Below are positions 44,897 to 53,439 of a DNA stretch of 64,000 bases, piece by piece. The notes under the pieces were generated by a model. The model saw nothing but the letters and a program-made list of their open reading frames with translations, had not been told where the DNA came from and made no database searches. A program made the translations under genes and the position numbers. The stretch is from CAVRUD01 sp963849635 (GTDB lineage: Bacteria > Chloroflexota > Chloroflexia > Thermomicrobiales > UBA6265), in the NCBI GenBank assembly GCA_963849635.1, contig CAWKIA010000030.1, forward strand, positions 186,001-250,000, in the 5' to 3' direction. How positions within the stretch are numbered: position 1 is the stretch's first letter; the number at the start of each line of letters is the position of its first letter.

Positions 44897-47124
44897 CCGT
44901 CGACCATCTCCGCGTACGCCCCGCCCAGCCGCATCAGGTCGTCGTGGGTCCCGTGCTCAGAGATCCTGCCCTCGTCGAGGACCAGGATCTGGGCGGCATC
45001 GCGGACGGTACTCAGCCGGTGCGCGATCACGATCCTGGTGCAGGCGAGATCGCGCAGGTTGCGCTCCACCGCCGCTTCGGTGACGACGTCGAGGTGGCTC
45101 GTCGCCTCGTCCAGCAGGAGCAACGCCGGCCGGTGCGCAAGGGCCCGGGCCAGGGCGATCCGCTGGCGTTGCCCGCCGGAGAGCCCGCCCCCGCCCTCGC
45201 TCAGCCAGGTGTCGTAGCCCATCGGCATCGCCGCAATCTCGGCGTGGATGCTCGCCAGCGTCGCCGCCTCCTCGATTCGCTCCTGCGGCAGCTCCGGATC
45301 GTTGAACCCGATGTTCGCCCGGATCGTGCCGCTGAAAAGCGTCGGCTCCTGCAGCACCACGCCGAATCGCCGCCGCAGCGACCGCTGATCGAGGCCAGCC
45401 CCGGAAACCCCGTCGTATCGCAGCTCCCCCTCGCTCGGGTCATAGAGACCGAGCAACAGCCGAGCCAGCGTGCTCTTGCCCGAGCCGGTGCGGCCGATCA
45501 GCGCCACCTTTTGCCCAGGGTCGATCGCGAACGACAGGTCCCGCAACACCCAGGGGGCCCGCGGATCGTAGCGGAAGCCAAGCCCCTCGGCCTCGATCCG
45601 GCCTAAAAGGCGGGGAGCCGCGGCCCGGACCGGCTCCGGCTCGGCGTCGAGCACGTCGGCGAGGCGGTCGAGATGCGCCCCGACCAGTTGCAGGCGCTGG
45701 CTATTAGCAACCAGGGAGGAGAGTGGCACGAGGATACTCGCGGCCAGCGCCTGCAACGCCAGCATCGTGCCCAGGCTCATCCCTCCGTCCAAGACCTGCC
45801 GTGCCCCCACCCAGAGCAGCGCCAGGGGCGCCAGGATCCGGAATGTCGTTAGGCACGTGTCGATGACCGCCGCCAGGTGTCCGCGCCGGACCGAGGCGTT
45901 GAGCTGCGCCGCGAACAGTCCGGACCAGTGGGCCAGCGTGCGCTCCTCCGCTCCGGAGGCCTTCAAGGTGGCGATCCCTTGCAGGGCCTCCACCAGATAG
46001 CTCTGGGAGCCGGCCTGGGTCGCGAGATCGCGCTGTGTCAGCTCGTGCATCGGCCGCCGCGACCCGAGCAGGAGGGCGACCTGCAGTGCCGCCACCGCCA
46101 GGACGATCCCGCCGAATGACGGCTCCCGCGTCAAGAGGAAGCCGAGGTAGACGACGACCAGGGCGCCGTCGATCACGACCGAGAGCGTCTGGCTCGTCAG
46201 CGTCTCGCGCACCTGGGCGTTGCTGCCGAGCCGCATCATCAGGTCGCCCGTCGTCCGCTGCTCGAAGAAGCGGTACGGCAGCGAGAGAAGGTGCCCGAAG
46301 AAGCCGCGCATCAGCCGCTGATCGACGCGGGCCTGGAGCGCGACCAGCAGCGTCGACCGCAGGTATGCCGTCACCAGCTGCGCAAGGACGACGATCACCA
46401 ATCCCAGCCCGATGATGGGCAACAGATCCGTCAGGCGCGAGACCAGCACCCGATCGACGACGACCTTGGTCAGAATCGGCACCGCCAGCCCGAGCAGCTG
46501 CAAGACCAGGGATGCCGCCAGGACCTGAAGGAGCACGCGGGGCTCCTGCGCCAGGAGGGCGCGGAGGTAGGAGCGCCACTGCGGCGGCGCGCCGGACCCG
46601 CGCCGGTCGAAGTCCGGCCCCGGCTCGCAGGCGAGCACCACGCCGGTGAAGCGGTCGGAGAACTCCTTCGGTTCCACCCGCCGTCGGCCCGTCCCCGGGT
46701 CGATGATCGTGATCGAACGGGGCGACCAGCGCTCCACCACCACGAAGTGTTCGAAGTCCCAATGCACGATCGCCGGCAGCGGCACGCGGTCGAAATTGGC
46801 AGGCTGCAACGCGAAGGCCTTCATCCGTAGCCCGTACCGAGCCGCGGCGGCCACGATCGTCTTGGCGCTGAGCCCGTCCCGGCCAACCCCGGTCAATTCG
46901 CGCACCTCGGCCAGACGCGTTTTCCGCCCGTGGTAGCCGAGGACCATGGCCAGGCAGGCGGCGCCGCACTCGACGGCGTTCAGTTGGAGCAGAATCGGGA
47001 CGCGCCGGCGGCGCAACCGCCGCGGATGGGCGCCTCGGACGAGCCGTCCGCCCCGCGACCGCAGGAGGGCAACGAGGGCGGTGAGTCGGGCCAAGACGAC
47101 GGCGACGAGACGAGACGGGTTCAT
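44758..47124 (-). CDS. C39-peptidase ABC exporter for double-glycine peptides
   Basis: 788 residues combining leader peptidase and exporter. Residues 45-165 are a C39 peptidase: Cys53 in QLNAVECGAACLAMVLGYHG, His126 in WDFEHFVVV, Asp142 in IIDPGTG. Spans follow between about residues 195 and 470 (VLQLLGLAVPILTKVVVDRV). The ATPase has Walker A GRTGSGKST (about 541), signature LSGGQRQR (about 648), Walker B LLLLDEAT and IVIAHRLS. The family cuts leader peptides after Gly-Gly during export. GAGGAG lies 8 nt before the ATG, inside the end of the upstream adaptor gene. Three double-glycine peptide genes lie upstream on the same strand. The last 40 residues are antisense to the LLM gene and may not be native. 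Confidence 0.95.
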   Translation of the reverse strand: MNPSRLVAVVLARLTALVALLRSRGGRLVRGAHPRRLRRRRVPILLQLNAVECGAACLAMVLGYHGRKTRLAEVRELTGVGRDGLSAKTIVAAAARYGLRMKAFALQPANFDRVPLPAIVHWDFEHFVVVERWSPRSITIIDPGTGRRRVEPKEFSDRFTGVVLACEPGPDFDRRGSGAPPQWRSYLRALLAQEPRVLLQVLAASLVLQLLGLAVPILTKVVVDRVLVSRLTDLLPIIGLGLVIVVLAQLVTAYLRSTLLVALQARVDQRLMRGFFGHLLSLPYRFFEQRTTGDLMMRLGSNAQVRETLTSQTLSVVIDGALVVVYLGFLLTREPSFGGIVLAVAALQVALLLGSRRPMHELTQRDLATQAGSQSYLVEALQGIATLKASGAEERTLAHWSGLFAAQLNASVRRGHLAAVIDTCLTTFRILAPLALLWVGARQVLDGGMSLGTMLALQALAASILVPLSSLVANSQRLQLVGAHLDRLADVLDAEPEPVRAAAPRLLGRIEAEGLGFRYDPRAPWVLRDLSFAIDPGQKVALIGRTGSGKSTLARLLLGLYDPSEGELRYDGVSGAGLDQRSLRRRFGVVLQEPTLFSGTIRANIGFNDPELPQERIEEAATLASIHAEIAAMPMGYDTWLSEGGGGLSGGQRQRIALARALAHRPALLLLDEATSHLDVVTEAAVERNLRDLACTRIVIAHRLSTVRDAAQILVLDEGRISEHGTHDDLMRLGGAYAEMVDGQRSPETPNSFAARASASMCCCGVVKPLPMVPRQKWVAPRASQSAM

Positions 47125-47127
47125 CGC

Positions 47128-47445
47128 TCACTCCTCGAAGATGCGGCCGACCAGCGGCAAGAACGTCCCGGCCTGGACACGCTCCGTCCCAACCGGGTGC
47201 GAGACGCCCTCACCGGGCGCAGCGACCGGGACCGCCACCGGCGCGGCGCACACCGCCACCCCCACTAGAAGCAGTAGGCCCAGCAGCAGCCAGAGGGCCG
47301 TCCCGGCCCGCCGGGACATGGTGGGCGGCAGGCTCAGCTCCGCCCCGCGCCGCTCCCGGTGCGCCAGCCGGTACCGGAGGGCTTCGTCCCGAAAGATCGT
47401 CGCCACGGGGATACCTGAAACATGCGGAGAACTCGGTGGTTTCAT
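47128..47445 (-). CDS. Truncated HlyD-like secretion adaptor
   Basis: 105 residues. FRDEALRYRLAHRERRGAEL then a span (ALWLLLGLLLLVGVAVCAAP) is the start of bacteriocin-type HlyD membrane fusion proteins. The protein stops soon after (FLPLVGRIFEE), where family members have 250 or more further residues of lipoyl and coiled-coil domains. The ATG at 47445 has GAGG 6 nt upstream and lies just past a hairpin. An in-frame ATG at 47457 is possible. The stop is 3 nt from the exporter start. Either this is a minimal membrane partner or a truncated adaptor. Confidence 0.7.
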   Translation of the reverse strand: MKPPSSPHVSGIPVATIFRDEALRYRLAHRERRGAELSLPPTMSRRAGTALWLLLGLLLLVGVAVCAAPVAVPVAAPGEGVSHPVGTERVQAGTFLPLVGRIFEE

Positions 47446-47458
47446 CGGTCGCCTCATG

Positions 47459-47489
47459 CCGAACCCGCCGCGCGGGGCGACGGGTTCGG
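47459..47489 (-). terminator. Hairpin between peptide genes and export genes (attenuator?)
   Basis: CCGAACCCG and CGGGTTCGG pair over 9 bp around a GC-rich 13-nt loop. It lies between the last peptide gene (ending 47542) and the adaptor start (47445). In bacteriocin operons such a hairpin lets peptide genes be expressed above transport genes. Confidence 0.5.
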
Positions 47490-47541
47490 CGTCATACGGA
47501 AGCGTCAAAGTCGCCTGGAACCGACGGGTTCGGACCGCGGT

Positions 47542-47676
47542 TTAGTCGCGGTTAGCGAGGTACTTGAGGAGGTAGAGGTAGACCTGCTGCGCCGTCAGGC
47601 CGCCAGCGGCGGCGTCGAGTTGTTCGGCGGTGAGCTCAGATCCGAGCGCCGCGAGGGTGTCAATCGTGGAGGGCAT
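47542..47676 (-). CDS. Double-glycine leader peptide precursor 1
   Basis: 44 residues. The leader MPSTIDTLAALGSELTAEQL then DAAAGG ends in Gly-Gly at residues 25-26. The predicted core is LTAQQVYLYLLKYLANRD, an amphipathic 18-mer with Lys, Arg and three Tyr and no Cys. GAGGAGC sits 6 nt before the ATG. The leader closely matches those of precursors 2 and 3. The downstream C39 exporter is the expected processor. A secreted antimicrobial or signalling peptide is inferred. No maturation enzyme is encoded nearby. Confidence 0.85.
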   Translation of the reverse strand: MPSTIDTLAALGSELTAEQLDAAAGGLTAQQVYLYLLKYLANRD

Positions 47677-47762
47677 ATGGTGCTCCTCGAGTGGTTGTCC
47701 GCTCCGGGAGGGCCCCGGCGCGGGTGTTTGGACGAACGTACAAGCTTCACGTTGCGACGCGG

Positions 47763-47918
47763 TTACCGATCGCAGGAGTAGCCGGCGATAGCGAAGCCCA
47801 CGAAGACGATAAGGTAGATGACCGGCGCGACTCCGCCGTCCACCTCCGCCAGTTGGTCCTCGGAGAGCTCGGCGCCGATCGCGGCCAGGGTGTCCAGGGT
47901 ATCCAGGGTGGAGTCCAT
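47763..47918 (-). CDS. Double-glycine leader peptide precursor 2
   Basis: 51 residues. The leader (MDSTLDTLDTLAAIGAEL, SEDQLAEVDGG) ends with Gly-Gly at residues 28-29. The core starts VAPVIYLIVFVGFAIAGY and ends SCDR: 22 residues, very hydrophobic, one Cys near the end. AAAGGA precedes the ATG by 7 nt. Its leader carries a duplicated DTLDTL. It lies 86 nt upstream of precursor 1. The hydrophobic core would suit a membrane-active peptide, and the single Cys could dimerise. Confidence 0.85.
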   Translation of the reverse strand: MDSTLDTLDTLAAIGAELSEDQLAEVDGGVAPVIYLIVFVGFAIAGYSCDR

Positions 47919-47953
47919 CGTGTGGTCCTTTCGGCCCGGGAGGGGCAAGGTGT

Positions 47954-48100
47954 CTATTGGAGACTCGCGCCGAATAGGAAGCCGCTTTCGGCGACCAGGA
48001 CGAGCAGGAGGAGGGGAAACCAGCCACCGCTCGCGTCGTCGAGCTGCTCGGCGGTGAGCTCGGGACCGATGGCCGCCAGCGTATCGAAGGTGGTGTCCAA
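47954..48100 (-). CDS. Double-glycine leader peptide precursor 3 (TTG start)
   Basis: 48 residues from a TTG start with AGGAA 5 nt upstream. The leader (M)DTTFDTLAAIGPELTAEQL then DDASGG ends Gly-Gly at residues 25-26. The core is WFPLLLLVLVAESGFLFGAS then LQ: 22 residues, hydrophobic with a central Glu and no Cys. The leader is almost the same as in precursors 1 and 2, while the core is unrelated, as expected for a multi-peptide family. It is the first gene of the putative operon. Because of the TTG start and short length it is easily missed. Confidence 0.82.
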   Translation of the reverse strand: MDTTFDTLAAIGPELTAEQLDDASGGWFPLLLLVLVAESGFLFGASLQ

Positions 48101-48429
48101 GGTCGTTCCTATTCGCGTGGAAGCCAGGTGTGGCGCTCCGTCTGCCTCGCCCCAGCCCGCCGCGGTCGCGCTGTGGGGGTGGCGCCGGTGCCTCTGGTTC
48201 CGCAGGCTCGCCGTCCATCGGCGAGCACGGAACGATCATGCGCCCCCGGCCGCGCCGCACATCCGCTGGAACTACGCATTTTCGGCGGTGTCCTCATCGG
48301 GCGGAGCCGCCGAGCGGGTCGCGGGCGGCCACGCAGCGGCCCCTTGCGGACGAGCACCGCACGGCGTAGCCTCCCTCCAGCCGGGGGACGCACCACCGAG
48401 CCAAATCGGAACCGGGGAGGCCGTCAGCC

Positions 48430-48999
48430 ATGCGCGCCGTTACGTACCTCGCCCTCGTCTTCGCCGCCGTCCTTGCCGTGGTCGGCGTGGTTCGCCTGAC
48501 CGGCAACGCCGACGGCCGCGCCGCCGTGCCCGGCCGCTCCGCCTCCCCGCAATCGCTCAATCCCGCGGCGTTCGCGGGACCGGAGGGAGACTGGTGGAGC
48601 AACCCGGTCGATGCGCCGGGCCTCCAGTTGCAATCTCGGACGCCTGGAGTTGGCTCGCCGGGCGAGGTCGCCTGCGACAGCAGCCTTTCCGGCGCCGTCA
48701 TCTACGTCGAATCCGGCACGCTCGCCTTCGTCGTCCAGAGCGGGATCGTCTACCTCGGCCCCCCCGCAGAGCGCCGCGCCAGCCCAGCAACCCCTGAGGG
48801 CAGCCCGGCCGCAGCCCCGGCCGCCTGGCCCACCCCCCTCCCGCTCGGCGTCCAGATCCCCCTCCAACCCGGCGACACGATCTTCCACGACGGCACGGCG
48901 GAATACGGCTTCGTCAATGCCGGGGAAGTAGGGGCCGTCGTGTGGCGATCGAAACTCGACATACCCGGATCGGGAAGCTGCGCGGGCGGTAGGTGCTAG
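48430..48999 (+). CDS. Secreted protein with cupin-like core, unknown function
   Basis: 189 residues. The N-terminus MRAVTYLALVFAAVLAVVGV is a membrane anchor or signal. Later, VIYVESGTLAFVVQSGIVYL and IPLQPGDTIFHDGTAEYGFV look like the two halves of a small cupin barrel. The region between is Pro/Ala-rich (SPAAAPAAWPTPLPLG). It ends SGSCAGGRC with two Cys. It is divergent from the peptide operon and could be related to it, but nothing proves this. The 48101-48429 gap shows no further double-glycine peptide on either strand. Confidence 0.7.
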   Translation: MRAVTYLALVFAAVLAVVGVVRLTGNADGRAAVPGRSASPQSLNPAAFAGPEGDWWSNPVDAPGLQLQSRTPGVGSPGEVACDSSLSGAVIYVESGTLAFVVQSGIVYLGPPAERRASPATPEGSPAAAPAAWPTPLPLGVQIPLQPGDTIFHDGTAEYGFVNAGEVGAVVWRSKLDIPGSGSCAGGRC

Positions 49000-49011
49000 G
49001 GCACGTCCTGC

Positions 49012-51372
49012 CTACGGAGCAGCCTCGGCTGCCATGGCCTCATCGAGCCCAAGTGCCGACCCCGCCGCCCATGTCGCGGTGAAGGCCACCGGCCCGAGCG
49101 CGGTCCGGGCGGTGACCACGATCGCGTCCCGGGAACTTTGGTCGGCTGGGGAGGACGTGGCACCGTTCGCGTCCCGCCATGCCGTCGCCGCGCCGAACAG
49201 CAGCGCAGCCAGCGCCGCTCGACCCTCCGCCGCGGACACTTCGGCCAGCCCCTCCAGACACTCGACGACACCCAGGTCGTCGCCGACCTCCCGCAGGATC
49301 GTCATGGCTTCCTTTAGAAGACGTCGTGCCGTGACGGGATCGCCCTGTTTACCAGCGATTCGACCCAGGCAAGTGCAGGAGTAGGCGACGCCCGCCGCGT
49401 GTCCCAGCCCCCGCCGTGTCTCCAGCGCTTCCGTATGGAGCGCCGAGGCCCGGTCCAGATCACCCGCCGCGACCGCAAGTTCCCCCAGGTTGTGGAGGGA
49501 GGCCGCGACGCCACGGGTATCACCGAGCGTGCGGCGCACCCCCAGACTCTCCTCGTACAGCGCCCGCGCCCGCGCATGGTCCCCGCGGTACTCGGCCACC
49601 AACCCCAAGCCGTTGAGGGCGGCGGCGATCCCCGCCCTGTCCCCTTCCGCCCGCCACATGCCGAGACTCTCGGCATAGACCGCTTCTGCCCGCGCGTAGT
49701 CACCCGCGTCGACGGCCAGGTTCCCGAGGCTGGTCAGCGCCGCGGCCCGCACCCCGGCCGGGGCATCGCCGCCCATCGCGAGACCCCGTTCAAGCCAGTC
49801 CCGTCCTTCTTCCAGGTGACCGCGTTGGGCCCAGTAGCGCCAGAGGGCGCCGCTCAGGCGGAGAGCGGTTCCTGAATCGCCCCGCTCCAGTGCCCACCCG
49901 AGCGCGGCCCGGATGTTGTCGTGCTCCTTTGCCAGCCCATGGAGCCAGCGACCCTGCTCCCCTCCCCCCAGGGCGGGACCGGCCTCCTCCGCCAGGGCCA
50001 GGAAGTGGGTGGCGTGTGCATCCCGGGCCGTAGCCATCTCGCCGCTCGCCGCCAACCGCTCCAGGCCGTACTCCCGGATCGCCTCCAGGGTCGCAAACCG
50101 TGACCGTCCATCTGCCCGTTCGCTCAGTACCTGTCCGAGCAGACCTTGATCTACCAGCGCCTCGAGGCCATCGAGCGCCGCGAACGGGTCACCGCCCGCC
50201 GCGACCGCGGCCGCCCCCTCCAGTGAGCACCCTCCGGCAAAGATGGCCAGGCTGCGAAAGATCGACTGATGCGCGGGCGCAAGCAGGTCGTAGGACCACC
50301 CGATCGTCGCGCGTAGGGTTTGCTGCCTCGCCGGCGCGTCGTGGGGACCGCCGATCAGCACCTTGAGACGCTCGCCCAACAGAGCCGCCAGGGCGGCAGG
50401 GGAGAGCACCCTGACCCGGGCCGCGGCCAGCTCGATCGCCAGCGGCAGCCCCTCCAGCCCGGCACAGATCTGGGCCACCGCCGGAGCGTTGGCCTCGGTC
50501 AGCGCGAACCCGGGCCGCACCGCTCTCGCCCGTTGCACGAAGAGTTCGACCGCCGCGATGCGCCCCAGCTCCGCGACCGGAGGGGATTGTCCCCGAGCCG
50601 GCACCGCCAGTGGCAACACCGGCGCCAGTCGCTCCGCCACGAGCCGCAGCGGCGCCCGGCTCGTGGCCAGCACCGTCAGGCCCGGCGCTACCCCCAGCAG
50701 GTCGGCAACGAGCGGGCGCACCCCGGTCAGGACGTGCTCGCAATTGTCCAGCACCAGCAACCGCCGCTGCGGCCGCAGAGATTCGCGCAGCGCCTCTATG
50801 AGCGAGCGCCCCCCCTCCGCCCGGACTCCGAGCGCCACCGCCATGGCGGCCGGCACAAGCCCGGAGTCCGTAAGCGCACTCAATTCGACGAAGGCAACTC
50901 CATCTGGAAACCCGTCCGCCACCACCCGCGCGATCTCCAGCGCGAGTCGCGTCTTCCCGACTCCGCCCAGACCGGTGAGCGTCACCAATCGCGTCCCGGC
51001 CGCGACCACGATCCCAGCGGCGGTCGCCACCTCCGACCCCCGCCCGACAAACGTCGTCGCCGGGAGCCGCAGACCCACGCCAACGGGAGTCGGAGCCGTC
51101 TCCTGGCCCCCGGCGAACCCGGCCGATGGGCGCGCGGCGGTGGCGAGGGCGGCGCGGTCGTCCCGGCCCAGGTCGAGAGCATCGGCGAGACGCCGCATCG
51201 TCTCAGGGTGGGGCCGGGTCTTGACGCCGCGCTCCAGGTCGCTGACCGCGCGCGTGCTCAGCCCGGCGCGCTCCGCCAGGGACTCCTGGGACCACCCAGC
51301 CGTCATCCGGTGGTGGCGGAGCAGATCCCCGAAGCGCGGCGCCAACCCTGGGTCCAGCGCCAGCATCGCCAT
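49012..51372 (-). CDS. XRE/NB-ARC ATPase/TPR transcriptional regulator (AfsR-like STAND)
   Basis: 786 residues. An N-terminal XRE helix-turn-helix (FGDLLRHHRMTAGWSQESLA, ERAGLSTRAVSDLERGVKTR) precedes a STAND ATPase with Walker A LTGLGGVGKTRLALEIA, Walker B RRLLVLDNCEHVL, LATSRAPLRL and GLEGLPLAIELAAARVRVL. TPR repeats fill residues 500-720 (AALTSLGNLAVDAGDYARAE, AALNGLGLVAEYRGDHARAR, SLHNLGELAVAAGDLDRASA). Such proteins sense a ligand through the repeats and switch transcription. It lies about 900 bp beyond the first peptide gene, next to the secreted-protein gene, and could regulate this cluster. There is no LuxR or SARP output domain. Confidence 0.92.
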   Translation of the reverse strand: MAMLALDPGLAPRFGDLLRHHRMTAGWSQESLAERAGLSTRAVSDLERGVKTRPHPETMRRLADALDLGRDDRAALATAARPSAGFAGGQETAPTPVGVGLRLPATTFVGRGSEVATAAGIVVAAGTRLVTLTGLGGVGKTRLALEIARVVADGFPDGVAFVELSALTDSGLVPAAMAVALGVRAEGGRSLIEALRESLRPQRRLLVLDNCEHVLTGVRPLVADLLGVAPGLTVLATSRAPLRLVAERLAPVLPLAVPARGQSPPVAELGRIAAVELFVQRARAVRPGFALTEANAPAVAQICAGLEGLPLAIELAAARVRVLSPAALAALLGERLKVLIGGPHDAPARQQTLRATIGWSYDLLAPAHQSIFRSLAIFAGGCSLEGAAAVAAGGDPFAALDGLEALVDQGLLGQVLSERADGRSRFATLEAIREYGLERLAASGEMATARDAHATHFLALAEEAGPALGGGEQGRWLHGLAKEHDNIRAALGWALERGDSGTALRLSGALWRYWAQRGHLEEGRDWLERGLAMGGDAPAGVRAAALTSLGNLAVDAGDYARAEAVYAESLGMWRAEGDRAGIAAALNGLGLVAEYRGDHARARALYEESLGVRRTLGDTRGVAASLHNLGELAVAAGDLDRASALHTEALETRRGLGHAAGVAYSCTCLGRIAGKQGDPVTARRLLKEAMTILREVGDDLGVVECLEGLAEVSAAEGRAALAALLFGAATAWRDANGATSSPADQSSRDAIVVTARTALGPVAFTATWAAGSALGLDEAMAAEAAP

Positions 51373-51600
51373 CGATCCACAACTTTCCTGGCCGGAACCC
51401 CGGCGCTGGTGATCAGATCCACCCCTCGGCTGTGGTCATCCTACTTCTCCCACACGGAAGGCTCAACGGCATAGCCGCCGATTACGTGTGAATAGTGTGT
51501 GGGAATCGCGCGTGTCGCACCAAGCCACCAGGAGGCAAGCTGGGATCAGGCCCATCCCGCCGCCTCGACGGGAACGACCACCGCCACCAGGAGACGCCCC

Positions 51601-51828
51601 ATGCCATCAAACCCGCCAAACCCGCCACGTCTGTCCCGCCGCGAACGGGAGATCGTTCCCCTGCTCGCGGCGCGATGGACCGACCGCGAGATCGCCGCGG
51701 CCCTCTGCATCAGCTACCGCACGGTCACGACCCACGTCGGCCATATCCTCACCAAACTCGGGGTCGACTCCCGCCGCGCCGTCGTCGCCCTCGAGCCCGC
51801 TGTCCAGCGTTTCAATGATCTCCGCTAG
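51601..51828 (+). CDS. Small stand-alone LuxR-type helix-turn-helix protein
   Basis: 75 residues. LSRREREIVPLLAARWTDRE, IAAALCISYRTVTTHVGHIL and TKLGVDSRRAVVA form one complete GerE/LuxR DNA-binding domain with no sensor. AGGAG lies 8 nt before the ATG. It overlaps the 3' end of the opposite-strand gene by about 220 bp, so one of the two frames is probably altered there. It could be a single-domain regulator or a remnant of a larger protein. Confidence 0.75.
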   Translation: MPSNPPNPPRLSRREREIVPLLAARWTDREIAAALCISYRTVTTHVGHILTKLGVDSRRAVVALEPAVQRFNDLR

Positions 51829-53189
51829 CAGGGTATCCAGCTCGGCAGCCAATTCGGCCGCCTCCGCAAGCGCCTCGTCATCTGCCGCGGCCCGCAGCTC
51901 GGCCAACGCGGCATCGACCTGTTCGGCCGCTTCCGCGGCAACCGCAGAGTCGACCCGATCCCACACGGCTTCGAGCGCGGCGACATCGCCGGCGATGTCG
52001 CCGCGCTCGCCGGTGTCGGCATCGTGGCCGAGCTGAACGGTCCACAGTTGGAGCGCGCCGAGGTCCGCCTGGAGCGCACCGACGTACGAGAGTTGGAGAT
52101 CCAGCGCTGCCCGTGCCACGTCCAGCGCCGCCTGGCGGGTCTCGGTCGGATCCTCATCTTCCATCGCCGCTAGCAGCTCCTCGACGGCGTCGTCCATCTG
52201 GATCGCCAGCACCGGCGGCACGTCGCCGACCCGGTGAATCGCCCAGACGGTCTCCAAAAGCGCCGCGCTGGCGCCGAGTTCGTCCCAATTTTCGCCGGGA
52301 GCATCCGCCGCGATCCCGGCGGCGACATCCGCGATCGTCGTTAGCTCGGCGGGCGTCTTACCTCCAATCTCGTCGATCGGGAGCCCCAGCGCGACGGTGA
52401 CATATTCGGTTCCGCTCAGCGCGCTGAACTCGCCGTAGCCTGGTGCGAAATACTTGGTCTCGCGGCCGCCATCGGCCAGCAACTCGCTCGTTTCGATCGC
52501 GCCGGCGACTGGACCGCGCGGACCCTGAACCGTGACGCCAGTGGCGGTGATGGTGACCTCCTCGAAGACGAGGCCGGGGATGTTCTCCGGGCGGAAGACA
52601 TCGCCCTTGGCGGGATTCGCCGGGAGGATCATGCCGGGGGGACCGTCCTCGCCGGCGAGCCAGGTGCCGTTGGTGTCGGCCACTTCCCCGTCCTCGTAGT
52701 TGAGGACGTCTTCACCGAGGTACCAGACGTTGCCCTCGTCGTCCTGGGCGAAGAAGTCGTAGGTCACCTCGAGGATGCGTCCGTCGGCATAGGCGACGAC
52801 CTGGGAGACGACGGCGTCGATCTCCTGGCCGTTCCATACGATCCGCTTCGTCTCGGGCATCAGGCTAGATTCGATCTGGATCGTCTCGCCTTCGTCAACG
52901 CCGAATTGGATCAGCCGCACCTGATCGCTGATCGGCAGGAGCGGGTTGGTGATCGCGGCGGGATTCGAGAAACTGGCTCCTCTAGATCCACCCGAGCATC
53001 GGCCGGAGCGGTCGCCAGGCAGCCATCCTCATCCTCAATCGGGATACATTCCTCGGCCGGTGTCGCCTCCTGGGCAAGGGAGCCCCCACCGAAGGCGAGC
53101 GTCAGCGCGGCGCTCAGGATGAATACTCGCCAACGCGATGGCCGGACTGTTGTAGGCATTCTGATGGGAATCGTGCTCGGGGAAGGCAT
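51607..53189 (-). CDS. Secreted protein of unknown function, frameshifted near 52980
   Basis: A signal peptide (RWRVFILSAALTLAFGGGSL, then AQEATPAEECI) starts at ATG 53189 with GGAGGAG 6 nt upstream. The frame ends at 52911. One base earlier the second frame reads SFSNPAAITNPLLPISDQVR, continuing LIQFGVDEGETIQIESSLMP, IVWNGQEIDAVVSQVVAYAD, VWYLGEDVLNYEDGEVADTN, PGLVFEEVTITATGV. This domain recurs in Chloroflexota and Actinobacteria without a known role. The C-terminal half is a helical Ala/Glu-rich region (LAELRAAADDEALAEAAELA). The last 70 residues are antisense to the LuxR gene and are probably not native. An off-frame TAG lies near 51827. Confidence 0.75.
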
Positions 53190-53357
53190 GTCCATCTCCT
53201 CCATCGGAAGCGGCTGCACGGCGGTCACTCCGCCGCGCCGTTGCCAACATGGATCGCGGAGATGAATTCGCGGTGAGGTGTCACGGGACGCGCCCGACGA
53301 ATGATGGTCGGCCCTCAGGTGGCTCCTGTCCGCCACGGCGCGGTCACCGAGATCGAC

Positions 53358-53396
53358 CCAAAAACGGGTCGGGGATCGATCCCCGACCCGTTTTGG
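53358..53396. terminator. 39-bp near-perfect palindrome, bidirectional terminator
   Basis: CCAAAAACGGGTCGGGGATC pairs with GATCCCCGACCCGTTTTGG. The A-rich left and T-rich right arms allow termination in both directions. It lies between two same-strand genes, 43 nt upstream of the stop of the one transcribed toward it. Confidence 0.65.
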
Positions 53397-53439
53397 CATA
53401 TCGAACAGGTGTGTAGAACGGTTTCCGGCCCGCCTGGTA

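Noticed and set aside
48101..48429. A fourth double-glycine peptide upstream of precursor 3
   Set aside because: I read both strands. No small frame has the conserved leader or a Gly-Gly site after an EL-x3-QL motif.
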